Shown here in pieces: positions 36,998 to 48,399 of a DNA stretch of 64,000 bases. The first letter of the stretch is position 1, and each line of letters starts with the position of its first letter. A model generated the notes under the pieces. It was not told the DNA's origin. It was given only the letters and a program-made list of their open reading frames with translations, and did no database searches. The stretch is from Symbiodinium natans (lineage: Eukaryota > Sar > Dinophyceae > Suessiales > Symbiodiniaceae), in contig CAJNDS010002618.1 in assembly GCA_905221605.1 (NCBI GenBank), forward strand, positions 124,001 to 188,000, written 5' to 3'. The position numbers were made by a program, and so were the translations under genes.

Positions 36998-37540
36998 AGT
37001 TGAGGTCGGCGTGTTTGTCTCCAACGTGGTTGTACTCGTGGTCATGTCGAATGGGCGTTGAGGTACTTGAAGACCTTGACGTGCTGCTGTTGGGGCTGTT
37101 TGTGGACGTAGAAGATGACGGTGTCGAGCTGGATGGACTGTTGCTGGACAATGTAAAGGTGGAGGGCGTTGTGTTGGATGACGTATGGGTGGACGAAAAA
37201 CTCGGCATTGACGAAGTTGACGTTGACGTGGACGAACTGGAGGCGGAAGTGCTTGACGTAGTGAGGGTGTAATGTTACTACCGGAGGATGTGGTAGTGCA
37301 GGAGGTTGAGGAGCTGGACATTGAGGTGCTTGAAGAGCGCGTTACGCTATTGCTGGCACTGCTGGTGGACGTAGAAGAGGACGGCGTCGAGCTTGGCGAG
37401 CTGGTACTCGATGATGTAGAAGTCGAGGGCGTGGTATTCGATGACGGAGATGCGGACAAAGTAGAGATGCTGGACGTTGATGTGTTGGGAGAGCTTGTCA
37501 TGTTATTGCTAGCGCTGCCTTGTGAACATGGAAGATGACG
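36998..37540 (-). pseudogene. Ser/Thr-rich tail of LRR module 1
   Basis: On the minus strand this encodes long Ser/Thr runs (SSTSSPSSTPSSSTSTSS type) as two or more diverged copies of a roughly 260-bp unit; compare 37105 and 37368. On the plus strand the same DNA reads as acidic repeats (DVEEDGVELGELVLDDVEVE). I prefer the minus strand because it follows in order the leucine-rich repeats at 37563-39680. An open minus frame (36926-37762) joins one repeat segment to this tail. Such tails are typical of disordered or glycosylated linkers. No function can be assigned. Confidence 0.5.
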
Positions 37541-37562
37541 ATGTTGATCTCGGTGAGCTGGT

Positions 37563-39700
37563 GTGAAATTCTGGTGGACATTCTTTTCAAAGCTGAAGGA
37601 TTGCAAGTTGCTAGACTTGGCTACATTCTCCAAGCTCTGCCTGAACATGTTGCCGAAGCTCAAGAACTGCAAGTCATCAGGCAAGACTACTTTCTCCAAG
37701 TTCTGGTTGGACCTATCGAAGTTCTCGGATTGCATGTGGTCGTGCAAGGCTCCCTTCTCCAAGCTTCATTTGGAGTGATTCCCAAAGTCAAGGAACTACA
37801 ACTACAAGCTGCCACGCAACGCGCCATTCTCCAGGTTTTACGAATGATCCAGCAAGGCCATGTTTTTTCAAGCACTGGTAGAAAACACTACCGAATCAAA
37901 TGAACTGCAAGCTATCAGGCCAAGGCCGCATCCTCAAAGCTCTGCGTGAACTAATGGCAGAAGCTCATGCACTGCAGGTTATCACGCACGGCCACATTTT
38001 CAACGTTCAACACGCTGTCAAGGAAGGCCACACTCCAAGCTCCAGTTGTAAACCCTGCCGAATCTCAAGAACTGCAAGCTGTCAGGTGAGGCCACATTCT
38101 CCTATTTCTGCGTGAGCAAATTGCAGAAATTCAAGGGCTGCAAGCTGCCGTGCAGGGCCACATTCTCGAATGCCTACAAGCGGTGAAGCGAGGCCACGTT
38201 CTGCAAGTTGTGGTTGCAAACACTACCGAACCTCAAGGACTGCAAGCTGTCAGGTAGGGCCGCACTCTCCAATCTCTGCGTGAACAAATCATAGAGGCTC
38301 AAGGACACTGCAAGCTGCCACGCGAGGCCACACATTCTCTAAGTTCCACAAATGGTCAAGCAAGGCCACGATTTTCAAGCCCTGGTTGCGAACACTATCA
38401 AATCTCAAGAACTGCAAGTAGTCAGGAAAGGCAACATTCTCCAAGCTCTGCGTGAACAAGCCCAAAAGCTCCAAGGACCACAAGCTGCCACGCAAGGTCA
38501 CATTCTCCAAGCTCGGCCTGAAGCGATTTGCGAATCTCAAGAACCGCAAGCTGTCAGGTGAGGCCGCATTCTCATATTTCTGCGTGAACAAATTGCAGAA
38601 ATTCAAGGACTGCAAGCTGCCGTGCAGGGCCACATTCTCGAATCCCTACAAGCGGTCAAGCGAGGCCACGTTTTGCAAGTTGCGGTTGCAAGCACTACCG
38701 AACCTCAAGGACTGCAAGCTGTCAGGCGGGCCGCATTCTCCAATCTCTGCGTGAACAAATCATAGAGGCTCAAGCCAGCCACGTAAGGCCACACACTCTC
38801 CAAGTTCCACAAATGGTCGCGCAAGGCCACGTTTTTCAAGCCCTGGTTGCAAACACTATCAAATCTCAAGAACTGCAAGTAGTCAGGAAAGGCGACATTC
38901 TCCAAGCTCTGCGTGAACAAGCCCAAAAGCTCCAAGGACCACAAGCTCACATTCTCCAAGCTCGGCCTGAAGCGATTTGCGAATCTCATGAACTGCAAGC
39001 TGTGAGTGCGGAAGCTCAAGAACCGCAAGTTGTCACGCAAGGCCACATTCTTGAAGTTCAACAAGCGGTCAAGCAAGGCCATGGCTGTCAAGCACTGGCG
39101 GTAAACGTTATCAAAATTAACATCTGCAATCTATCAGGCAAGGCCACATTTCCTGAGCTTTGCAAGAACATATTGCAAAAGCCCAAACGCTGCAAGCCAC
39201 CACGCAAGGTCACATTCTCAACTTTCCACAAGCGGTCAATCAAGGTTGCGTTTTGCCAAGCGCTAATTGCAAACACCACCGACTTTCAAGAACTGCAAGC
39301 TGTGAGGCACGGCCACATTCTCTAAGCTCTGCTTGAGCAAAAACCAGAAGCTCAAGGACTGTAAGCTTCCACTTAAGGCCATATTGCTCAAGTTCAAGAA
39401 GCAGTCAAGCAAGGTCACGTTTCTCAAGCTCATATTGCAAACGTTACCGAACCTCAAGAACTGCAGGCTGTCTGGCACATCTCGAGGTGCATGAACTGCA
39501 AGTGGTCAAGCAAGATCAAATTCTCCATGCTCGGGTTGAAGCGATTCCTGGAGCTTCATGACTGCAAGCGGTCGTGCACAGCCACGTCCTCCAAGTCTTG
39601 GTTGAAGGTTTCCCCGAATCTCAAAGACTGCAAGCTGCAATCTCCAAGCTTTGTTTGAACACAGCGTTGACGTTCAAGGCCTACAAGAGGGACTGCGAGC
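37563..39700 (-). pseudogene. Decayed leucine-rich-repeat array 1 (SLENV...LQSLSF type)
   Basis: The minus strand is built from 23-residue (69-bp) units reading like SLENVALRGSLQSLSF followed by xxLFTQ or xxFNQ. Examples are SLENVAFPDYLQFLRF, SLENVTLRGSLWSLEL and NLEKVVLPDDLQFLSF. Around thirty units are present, many with frameshifts or stops, so no frame covers more than a few units. This repeat type (LQSLTFG..FNQSLENVTLP, related to FNIP-like LRRs) is widespread in dinoflagellates. LRRs bind proteins. The array is probably a dead or decaying gene, since no intact frame exists. It could also be a non-coding satellite seeded by coding sequence. Confidence 0.7.
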
Positions 39701-39744
39701 TGCCAGCCAAGACCATCATCTCTGGTTGAGGTCCCGACGCCACC

Positions 39745-40441
39745 AGGGCGTCGGCACGTGCGCAATGGAGATCGAGTCCCATCCCAGGCCGAGAATGCCG
39801 TCGAACTTGCCCAGGCGGCGGCCCGAGCCCAAGCCCGACGTCTTGTCCACCTCTACAAAGGTGCAGTCCTTCAACTTCAAGTTGCCGATGGTGATGTCCT
39901 TGCCGCTCAAGGTGAAGGTAAGGTCCGGCAGCTCGGCATTGCAGTCGACAACATACTCCTTGCCCAGGATGGACTTCGCACCCAGCTTCGCGGCTCGGGC
40001 TTCCCACTTCTGAACGCCCATGTTCACCGAGTCGAGGGTCTCCTCAAACGTGAGCTCCTGCTTCTGAAGGGGCACGCGATTGGCGACGCCAAGGCGCTTC
40101 TGGCCCCAGTCGAACTGCTTGTAGAACTTGCGCATGAAGACGTCACCCAGGATCCAGAGAGGTCCTTGGGCGCGGGGATATCAATGCCGGTCAAGCCGAG
40201 GATGCACTGCGAGCCAGACTGCTGCAGGATCTGGTCGGGTTGTGAGAGCCGCAGCGCTCTTCGTACTCGACATGGAATCAGAGCTCAGCTTCACGGCATC
40301 CAGATTGATCTGCCAGTAGGTTTCAGAGCTGAGAGGCACGAAGGCAAAGTCACCGGTGTAGTGCTTGGGGTCCACGCCGCGAAGGAGCAGCTCACCCGGC
40401 TGGTTGTTGCCCAGGTAGAAAGCAAGAATGGGCTTGGGGAG
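39745..40441 (-). pseudogene. Scrambled, frameshifted pepsin-type aspartic protease
   Basis: Four protease pieces occur in the wrong order on the minus strand. (1) 40441 to about 40255, start of the C-lobe (LPKPILAFYLGNNQPGELLL, then TYWQINLDAVKL), after an AG at 40443-40442. (2) About 40250-40080, end of the C-lobe (ILQQSGSQCILGLTGIDIP, then WILGDVFMRKFYKQFDWG and RLGVA). It has a one-base frameshift near 40170, between DIPAP and GPLWILGD. (3) About 40078-39890, a propeptide-like RVPLQKQELTFEE stretch, then mid C-lobe (VDCNAELPDLTFTLSG). (4) About 39890-39745, end of the N-lobe (FDGILGLGWDSISI). The catalytic DTG/DTGTS segments of both lobes are absent, so it cannot be active. Family recognition is firm. 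Confidence 0.8.
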
Positions 40442-40734
40442 CTGGTGCCTCCAAAAACAGAGGTGACGCGGTGTCCTGTTCATGTAGCAGCGCATCTTCA
40501 CCATGAGGTACGTTGAGATGAAGAGAATCTGGTGGAAGTGAAACATGCGTGAAAACATGTTTTTCCCATGCGACATGCTATATGAAATTTTATATGAAGT
40601 GAAGCTGCTGAAACTCAGGGATTTGCACGCCCAACAGCTCCCCAAGCCAAGAAACCGAAGAAGTAGTTGCCAAAGTACTGGACTGTTTTTGAAAATTGAA
40701 AATGACCAAAAGGATGAGGAAAAACGTTGTTAGT

Positions 40735-41090
40735 GCAGATGTGGGTGGTGGTAGGGCTCTTACAGGTGGACGTCGAAGGACTGCGTGACGTTTGTGAAGC
40801 GTTGGGCAACTGGATCTCCTATAAGATGATGGGCAGCTGGATTGCATTGAGGTGCTTGAAGAGTTCGCTGCGCTGCTGCTGGTGCGGTTCTTGGACGTAG
40901 AAGACGAGGGCGTCGAACTTGGTGAGCTGGTACTCGATGTTATAGAAGTCGAGGGTGTGGCACTGGACGGCGGAGTTGTGGATGAAGTAGAGCCGTTGCG
41001 TTGAGGTACTTGAAGAGCTTGTTGCGCTGTTGTTAGCGTTATTTGTGGATGTGGAAGATGGGTGTCGAGCTTGGCGAGTTGGTGTGAAAT
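40735..41090 (-). pseudogene. Ser/Thr-rich tail of LRR module 2
   Basis: The minus strand reads SSTSSPSSTPSSSTSKNRTS-like sequence, homologous to 36998-37540. It follows LRR array 2 in the same order and orientation. A frame at 41108-40590 covers part of it. Confidence 0.5.
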
Positions 41091-42235
41091 TCTGGTCAAC
41101 GTCACCACAAGGACTGCAGGTCGTCAGACATGGCCACATTCTCCAAGCTTTGCTGAACGTGTTGTCGAAGCTCAAGTACTACAAGTCACCAGGCAAGACC
41201 ACATGCTCGGAGTGCTGGTTGCTAGATCCTATCGAAGTCCCTGGACTGCACGCGGTCATGCAAGGCTACATTCTGATTCCCGAAGTCAGAGCGTTTTTTA
41301 GGCTCTGGTTGGCAACACTACCGAATCTCAAGAACTGCAAGTCGTCAGGCAAGGCCGCACTCCCCAAGTTCTGTGTGAACAAAACGCAGAGGTTCAAGGA
41401 CTGCGCGTTGCCACGCAAGGCCACATATGCCAAGTTCAACCAAGCAACGCCACGTTTTCCAATCTTTGGCTACAAACACTGCCGACTTTCAAGAAATGCA
41501 AGCTGTCAAGCGAGGCACATTTTCAAAGCACTGCGTGAACAAGCAGCAGAAGCTCAAGGACTGCGAGCTACCACGCATGACCTCATTCTCCACGTTCAAC
41601 CCGCAGTCAAGCAAGCCACATTGTTCAAGCTCTGGTGGCAAACACTACCGAATCTCAAGAGCTACAAGCAGTCAGGCATGGCCACACTTTCTCAAGCTCG
41701 GTGTAGACACAACTCAGGGCCCAAGGACTGTAAGTAGTCACGCAGGCCACATTCACTGAGTTGAACGAGCGGTTAAGCAAGGCCACGTTCTTTCAAGCAC
41801 TGGTTGCACACACTACCAAATCTCAAGAACAGCAAGCGGTCAGGCCAGGCCACATTCTCAAAGCTCTGCGTGAACAAAAAGCAGAAGCTGAAGGACTAAA
41901 AGCTGCCACGTAAGGCCACATCTCCAAGTTTTATAAGGGGTAAATGGGGCCACGTTTCGTCAAGCTCTGGTGGCAAACACTGCTGAATCTCAAGAACTGC
42001 AAGTTGTCAAGCAAGGCGACCTTCTCCAAGCACTGCGTGAACCGCTTACAGAGCTCACAGACTGCAGGCGTCCACGCAAGGCCACATTATTCAAGTTCAA
42101 CAAGTGGTCACGCAGGGCACTGTGTTTTCAAAAGTCTGGTTGCAACCACTCCTGAATCTCGAAAACTGCAAGCTGTCGGGCAAGGAGACATTCTCTGAGC
42201 TCTGCGTGGACAAATCGCAAAAAACTTTAACCAAG
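41091..42235 (-). pseudogene. Decayed leucine-rich-repeat array 2
   Basis: The same 69-bp repeat family as 37563-39700: the plus-strand complement repeatedly reads CTGCAAGCTGTCAGGCAAGG and CACATTCTCCAAG. It holds about fifteen units, with frames broken throughout. With the adjoining Ser/Thr tail it forms a second, diverged copy of the LRR-tail module, so the region is an old tandem duplication with the protease fragment between the copies. Confidence 0.65.
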
Positions 42236-42597
42236 CATTACGTCAGTAAGAACGAGAAAAGAAAGGAAAAGGAAAAACGTTGTTGAACTCTCTATATAGC
42301 AAAAAGAATGTTGCTAACCTCTCCGGATGCTGGGTCAGGACTAACAATCGAGGAACATACGGCACGCCGGCCGTCTTGCTGGGCATCGGTGGCACCCACA
42401 TTAGTGGGCCCGGCATGTTACTAGTGCACGAAAACAGTAGGACTTTGCATTCTCACTCGCCAGGTGAGCTCACATTTTTGGATTATCCTATGCGTCCGCA
42501 CCGAAGTGAAGACTAACATAGGCAGCATGAACGCGTAGGAGCGAGGCTCCACCTACACCCGCGGCCCAAGGCGAGGGCGGGCTGGCTGTATAACACA
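42236..42597. other. Unique spacer, no gene recognised
   Basis: It lies between LRR array 2 and direct-repeat copy 2. A plus-strand frame of 78 codons (42280-42516) has no recognisable domain. Confidence 0.4.
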
Positions 42598-43373
42598 CTT
42601 TTTGTTTTAGTGCTTCCACATAAACTGGTAGATGGAGATGCTCCGAAGGTAGAGATGCTCAAGCAAGAGGTAGTAGAGGAGCCCGAAAGTGATGAGGTAG
42701 AAGGGTCGCGAATGAAGGTTTATATGAAATATGCTATAAGGTACTTGAAATGCTCCTGCAACTGTGCTCATAACGCTCAGATGCTCTGCAAGTCATGCTC
42801 TGATGCTCCACCACTCATGCTCAACCAAGCTTGCTCACCACGCTCACACTTCATGCTCCCGCAACTCTGCTCATCGCGCTCCGATGCTGCACAGCGCATG
42901 CTCATATGCTCTAACACTCATTTTCCGAACCTTCTCCATGCTTTCGTCCATCATCATGCTCGACATGTTCCATCACCATGCTAAAATGACATGCTCACGC
43001 AATGCTGCTCAGCTGCTATTCACAACACACAAGCTGAAAGCATCACGATCCACTCAAGCTTGATGGGCTCGAGGTCTTCTGGGGTTTGGGGTGTGTCATG
43101 CTCACGGCATCAAGAATTCACCCACATGCCAAGCAAAATACGAAATCCAGGTTGAAAACTGCGTTGTGGTTGAGGTAGTAGAACAACAGCGAGGATGGCA
43201 CCAATGCACAGCGTATGTTACAGGATGTCTATAACCATCACTGCAGGTACGTCAACTCCGCGTCCGGAGTTGATTTCACCACCATTGGTCAGTGTCTTCG
43301 TTGGCAGGAGACTGACCAAGGTGCTCCTGCCCCCTGCTTGTTCACGAACCCGCATGTACAGCGGTGTGCCACA
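42598..43373. repeat. Large direct repeat, copy 2 (about 775 bp)
   Basis: The partner of 36182-36957, about 6.4 kb away in the same orientation at about 99.5 percent identity by eye. It ends in a CA run (43371-43388), which then leads into the duplicated segment described next. Confidence 0.95.
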
Positions 43374-43380
43374 CACACAC

Positions 43381-43773
43381 ACACACACGGAGATAAGAGA
43401 GTAAACTCTCACTGGCTTCCCTGTCCGAAGATCTTATGCATGGTGACGAAATTGTGGCCGATGTCCCAAGGTGCAAGCCATCTGGAGCGTTCGGACTTGA
43501 AATTATTTGAGGACCGAGGATTCCGGGTTTTGAGGGTACATGATGTCACAAGCAGTATAGTGGATACCAGCTGCAACAACTTGCCCAGGTACTCCACGCG
43601 CAGGTACGTTTTCCTGCCCGATGACATAGAGCTTCGTTGGCGCGAGCTATGTCAAAGGACCTCGCGCCCCCTGCATAAAACACATTCACCGTCAGTCTTC
43701 TATACGAAATGTCCGGCCAAGCCTTAGAGACTTTCCAAAACCCTTAGCTTAGAATCAGGGTGCACACACACAC
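43381..43773. repeat. Recent duplication, uninterrupted copy (empty site)
   Basis: This segment of about 390 bp runs from a CA tract (ACACGGAGATAAGAGAG) to another CA tract (GGGTGCACACACA). It recurs at 44213-45810 with no difference I could find, except that the other copy is split by a 1202-bp insertion. The empty target site ATTCCGG lies at 43520-43526. The minus strand has a coding-looking frame (SRWLAPWDIGHNFVTMHKIF) of unknown family. Confidence 0.9.
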
Positions 43774-44212
43774 GCCCCTCGGTCAGAGGGGACGGCCCAA
43801 AACATGCGGTACTTCCGACAACGGGAAAGTGAAAGAAGACATGGCGTCACACAGATCCTAGCCACCAAAAAAAAAAGGAAAAGGTTAAGGCTGAATAAGG
43901 AGCCGAGCATCGCCAATCCATCCATAAAATTCCATTGGCGCTAAGGCCTCTATTGCGGTCCGGAGGACCTCCATTAGGCCCCACCTCGGGCCACACGGGT
44001 GCTAAGACCCACCATTCTTGCTCTTGGGACTAGCCCTCTGTTGCCCATCCACCTGAAAGTTACTCATCGCTCGAGAGCGGTCTAGTGGGCTCCATGCGTG
44101 GCACTAGGCCTCTCGACCCAACCTGCCAGGTTATTGGGCCTCCATGGTACCATGATGAGTCGCACAACGACCCGTACAGCTCCCTCGCGGGATAACTGCG
44201 ATTGGCAACAAG
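43774..44212. other. Spacer between the duplicated copies
   Basis: Unique sequence with an A-run at 43867-43877. No gene was recognised. Confidence 0.5.
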
Positions 44213-45132
44213 GCCACACACGGAGATAAGAGAGTAAACTCTCACTGGCTTCCCTGTCCGAAGATCTTATGCATGGTGACGAAATTGTGGCCGATGTCCC
44301 AAGGTGCAAGCCATCTGGAGCGTTCGGACTTGAAATTATTTGAGGACCGAGGATTCCGGATAGAGGTCGGTTATTGCCCTCGGGGTCAGGCCGAGGATTT
44401 ATCAGGATAAATCCCCTGGGGTCTGAGGGTAATGTTAGTTTTTTCTTTTTTGGCTTGAGGCCTTTGGCATTTCTCATTTGGACATGTTCGGCTCAAATCC
44501 ATGCTATCATCGGAGGAGAAGTCGGAGAGCACATGAATGGGATAAAACCCCAGGGCCCGACCCCTGCTAATGACCTCTCTTTTTCTGACTCCACACCCCA
44601 GGCGTCAAGAATGTCAAACTTGGAATGCTAGGAATTCTAGGATTATGAGAGGGCAAGGAATAGGCATGTATAGGCTCACAGAATTTAAGGTGGAGGGTTT
44701 CGGCATCGTGGGCTTTAGTGAGCAGATCGGAATAAGTCTGGGTAAGGTCGGGGAGTGGGGGGGTGGTGTTTGAGAAAACGGCCCCAGAATAAAGTCCCTG
44801 GGGCCTGACCCTGAGGTCAGACCACCAGGACTTCACCCAGACCCAGCTCCGGCAGCAACAACGGAGGGCGGGTTCACCCAAAACACGCCCAAGAAGCATC
44901 CAGATAAATTCCCTATGGCCTTACCCCCGAGTGGAGCCTCTGGGACTTTAGCCTTCAGCTGTGGGTTACGCCATATTCCTCAGATACGTCAGGAACGGGG
45001 CAGATAGGAATGAGTCGGAATGAGGTCGGCACTATGTGTTTGAGAAAACAACAACCCCAGAATAAATTCCTTGGGGCCTGACCCTAAGGTCAGACCACCG
45101 GGACTTCACCCGGACCGTGGCGGTGCACCCCA

Positions 45133-45169
<37 letters not shown>

Positions 45170-45810
45170 GCAGCGGAAGGCGGGTTCACCCAAAACACGC
45201 CCAGGGCATACTTTTCTCCCCTGTTTGTGACAGGTACCATTGCATTGAAGCGCTTTGGACACAGCGGCACCAGAAAGGTGACATGAACTGATGCACAAAT
45301 CGTGTATGATGCTGATGCTAGATGCCACTCCCAGCACAAACAAGGAGCCGGATAAATTCCCAGGCTCGACCTTCAATGCAAACCCTTGTTGTCTGACAAA
45401 ACATACAACGATGACCCTCCGTCTCTAACCAATCTAACCCCGCGCGGGCTGGATAAATTCCCAGCGGGCCATGACAGAAACACTCTGGATAAAACCCCTA
45501 GCTCAGGATAAATCTTCCGGCCTGAGCCCCCCGTTTAATCTTGGGGGTAACCGAGGTCTATATTCCGGGTTTTGAGGGTACATGATGTCACAAGCAGTAT
45601 AGTGGATACCAGCTGCAACAACTTGCCCAGGTACTCCACGCGCAGGTACGTTTTCCTGCCCGATGACATAGAGCTTCGTTGGCGCGAGCTATGTCAAAGG
45701 ACCTCGCGCCCCCTGCATAAAACACATTCACCGTCAGTCTTCTATACGAAATGTCCGGCCAAGCCTTAGAGACTTTCCAAAACCCTTAGCTTAGAATCAG
45801 GGTGCACACA
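44213..45810. repeat. Recent duplication, interrupted copy (filled site)
   Basis: Left part 44213-44359 matches 43381-43526. Right part 45562-45810 matches 43520-43770. The two parts share the 7-bp ATTCCGG, which is therefore duplicated around the insertion. Confidence 0.92.
44360..45561. mobile_element. 1202-bp non-autonomous DNA transposon with TIRs and 7-bp TSD
   Basis: Comparison with the empty site fixes the ends exactly. The left end reads ATAGAGGTCGGTTATTGCCC. The right end, reverse-complemented, reads ATAGACCTCGGTTACCCCC: imperfect terminal inverted repeats, about 14 of the first 18 bases matching. The target duplication is ATTCCGG at 44353-44359 and 45562-45568. No transposase frame is present. 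Inside are nine or so copies of a motif near GGATAAATTCCC (e.g. 44394, 44537, 44785, 45058, 45452, 45487 and 45510). A longer internal repeat (44783-44840 against 45057-45114) and a (CAG)n run at 45135-45168 are also present. A 7-bp duplication does not settle the superfamily. Confidence 0.9.
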
Positions 45811-45838
45811 CACACACAGACACAGACACAGACACAGA

Positions 45839-45877
<39 letters not shown>

Positions 45878-45878
45878 C

Positions 45879-45971
<93 letters not shown>

Positions 45972-45973
45972 AG

Positions 45974-46001
<28 letters not shown>
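45803..46001. repeat. (CA)n microsatellite with CAGAGA interruptions
   Basis: About 200 bp of CA repeats, with ACAGAC units at the left end and AGAGAGAC near 45967. Frames over it are artefacts. Confidence 0.97.
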
Positions 46002-46004
<3 letters not shown>

Positions 46005-46970
46005 GCCACACGATCTCCACAAAAACACATCTCAGTGGCTTCTGAAGGCTCCTGCGCCACCCGGCTGGTGGCATCTTCGGTGCAGGTGCAATTACCCTCG
46101 GCTTCGGTCTCGCGTGAAAAAAAGTCAGTGGAACAATCCTCAAAGCAATTCCACTGCGAAGCTACACACAGCTCGCAACGAAAATGTACTCTGTGTGTAT
46201 ATATACATATATTGCATGTATTTATTTATATTCTATATGTTTCTATACTATTTATATATATATATATATTATGTTTTTATACATATTATGTATGTGCCGA
46301 TCTCACACACTTATCAGACCGAGCCACGGCAGATCGCTGCAAGGCATCGGTAGAGGAGGCCAGTCCTTTTTCTGTTACCGTGTCGGCTGTTCAAGCGAGC
46401 AGTGTGTAGCCGTGCAACCGTCGACCCTGCCCCAACATCCTCTTCTTCATCGGAAGAAGCCCGCAAAGGCTCCACAACGGGATCTGCCAGAATGTATATA
46501 CGCTTTCAGCACTCCAGGGGCATAGGGTCAGCAAGACGAAAAAGACACCCCATGGCGAATCGGCATCACACCAAAATCTCGCAATGCGAGGCCAAGCAAC
46601 CGTTTGACCTGAATGAACCAGACTAGCCGACGAGCAAAAAGAGGAATCAGGGATCTTTGTCGGCAACGCGTGCCTGGCTCGGCCTGCATCGTCCTCAGTG
46701 AAAAGGTTGAAACCACGGCGTGCGCTTCGGACAGGGCAAACAGGCAACCTGCTCGTTGACCCCTGAACCTGCTTTTTTGTTCACCCGGTCCTGCTCTTTA
46801 CCCTGAACCTGTTGTTCTGACACCCCTTTCTGACCCCGGAAACCCGTTTCCTCCCCCCCTTGCAGGAAGCTGCTTACGTGCAACGAAAGGGAACCAAAGA
46901 TGCGTTGGGCTCTTGAGCTCTGGGCTGCAAGCCTTACGTATACTCACGGGCGCACGCCCACACGAGAAAG
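46002..46970. other. No gene recognised
   Basis: An AT-rich patch with TATA repeats lies at 46195-46290. Other sequence has no recognisable coding content. Confidence 0.4.
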
Positions 46971-47250
46971 AATGGTGGGAATGGTGGGAATGGTGGGAAT
47001 GGTGGGAATGGTGGGAATGGTCGGTGGTGGGAATGGTGTGATGGTGTGGGAAAGCTGGGAATGGTGGGGGATGGTGGGAGTGGTGGGGAATAGAAGTGAT
47101 TGGTGGGAATGGTGGGAATGGTGGAATGGTGGGAATGGTGGGAATGGTGGGAATGGTGGGAATGGTGGGAATGGTGGGAATGGTGGGAGTGGGAAATTGG
47201 TGGCAACGGAGGGTGAGAAGAATGGCGGGGAATGGTGGGGATGGTGGGTG
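46971..47250. repeat. 9-bp minisatellite GGGAATGGT
   Basis: About 20 copies with interruptions. The unit length keeps frames open (plus-strand WWEWWE or GNGGNG) without implying a gene. Confidence 0.95.
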
Positions 47251-48360
47251 AAGGGCTGGCTCTGAACACTAAGGCCACTAAGGCTTCAGGAAAGATCTAG
47301 GTCCAGGAGCGGCTCCTTATGAGAGGGCTGGGCTCGTGAGGGGGCCCTAGTCCCAGTGCGGCATTCACGTCCAGGTGGCAGCACTTTCCCTGCCATGCGG
47401 GCGATGGCCAGCGGGGAGCCTCAGATTCTCGGTGCTAGATTCTGCTTTTTTTCGGATCTCGCAAGTGCCCACACCGAAACGGGCCTGGTGCAGATTGCCG
47501 GCGCAGCTGCTGGAGCTCCTCCAGGCTCTCGGAGTGGGAGCCTGTCCGGGAGCTTTGGCTTCGGAGAATTCTCAGAATTCTCGCCAATTCTCGCTATGTG
47601 ACGGAAGTCACACGAAGCAGGCAACACATGACGAAGCAGACTCTCGCTTGCATCTACACGCGCACCTGCGAGGGCCTGACCTTGGTGATGCGCAGTTTCC
47701 GGTCTGAAGTTGGCACAGCACATTGAAATATTGAAACATTGACATATCACCCGCGACCCCTGTTGCATGCCTTCTGGCTTCGCTGGATGTTTTGGAACGG
47801 CCGGAATGGGAATGGGGGTCGATGCAAGTCAAAAAAGATCCCCTAAACTCCCTAAGCGTTGCAAGCTGTAAACACCCCAAAGCACCCTAAGCCTGTCAGC
47901 ACATAAACGTAAATAAACCCTCCAAACCGACGCCATTCATCACTGCAGCCCTAACCCCAGCGGCGGTAACCGCGAGAAACCCTCAAACTCCGAAAAGAGG
48001 CTAAGCCGCGGCTAAGCCCACAAGAACCCATGAAGCCGTAAACCCCTAAAATAAGTACGCATTTCTGATCGTAGGCGGATCGCCAATCTTCGCATCAGAG
48101 GGATTCTTGCGGTGTAGTGAAGGCCAAGAGGCGGCGAGCGTCAGCATCTTCCAGCTCCTCTTTTCCTCCCAAAACTCCCGATGTTACTTTCCTGGCTCGG
48201 GTTGTTGACTTTCCCGGTTGTTTTTCTGTTCTTCCAACTTCATGTCCCAAAGTCACGTGCGAGCTGAGCAGTTGCGCACTCCTCGTAGAATCGAGGGCCT
48301 GCAGGGACAGCTTGGGACTCTTTGCACAGTTGCCTCTGCCAAAAAGCCGACAAACCAAAA
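47251..48360. other. No gene recognised; some telomere-like variants
   Basis: At 47870-48050 CCCTAA-like words (AACCCTC, CCCTAAA, CCCTAAG) are scattered and may be very decayed telomeric sequence. Nothing else can be named. Confidence 0.35.
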
Positions 48361-48399
48361 CAGACCTAGAACAATGAGGTGTGTACGTGGTGTTTTGCC

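Noticed and set aside
37272-37538. A plus-strand acidic repeat protein
   Set aside because: The same DNA on the minus strand continues the LRR module in order and orientation and recurs that way at 40735-41090, so the minus strand is preferred.
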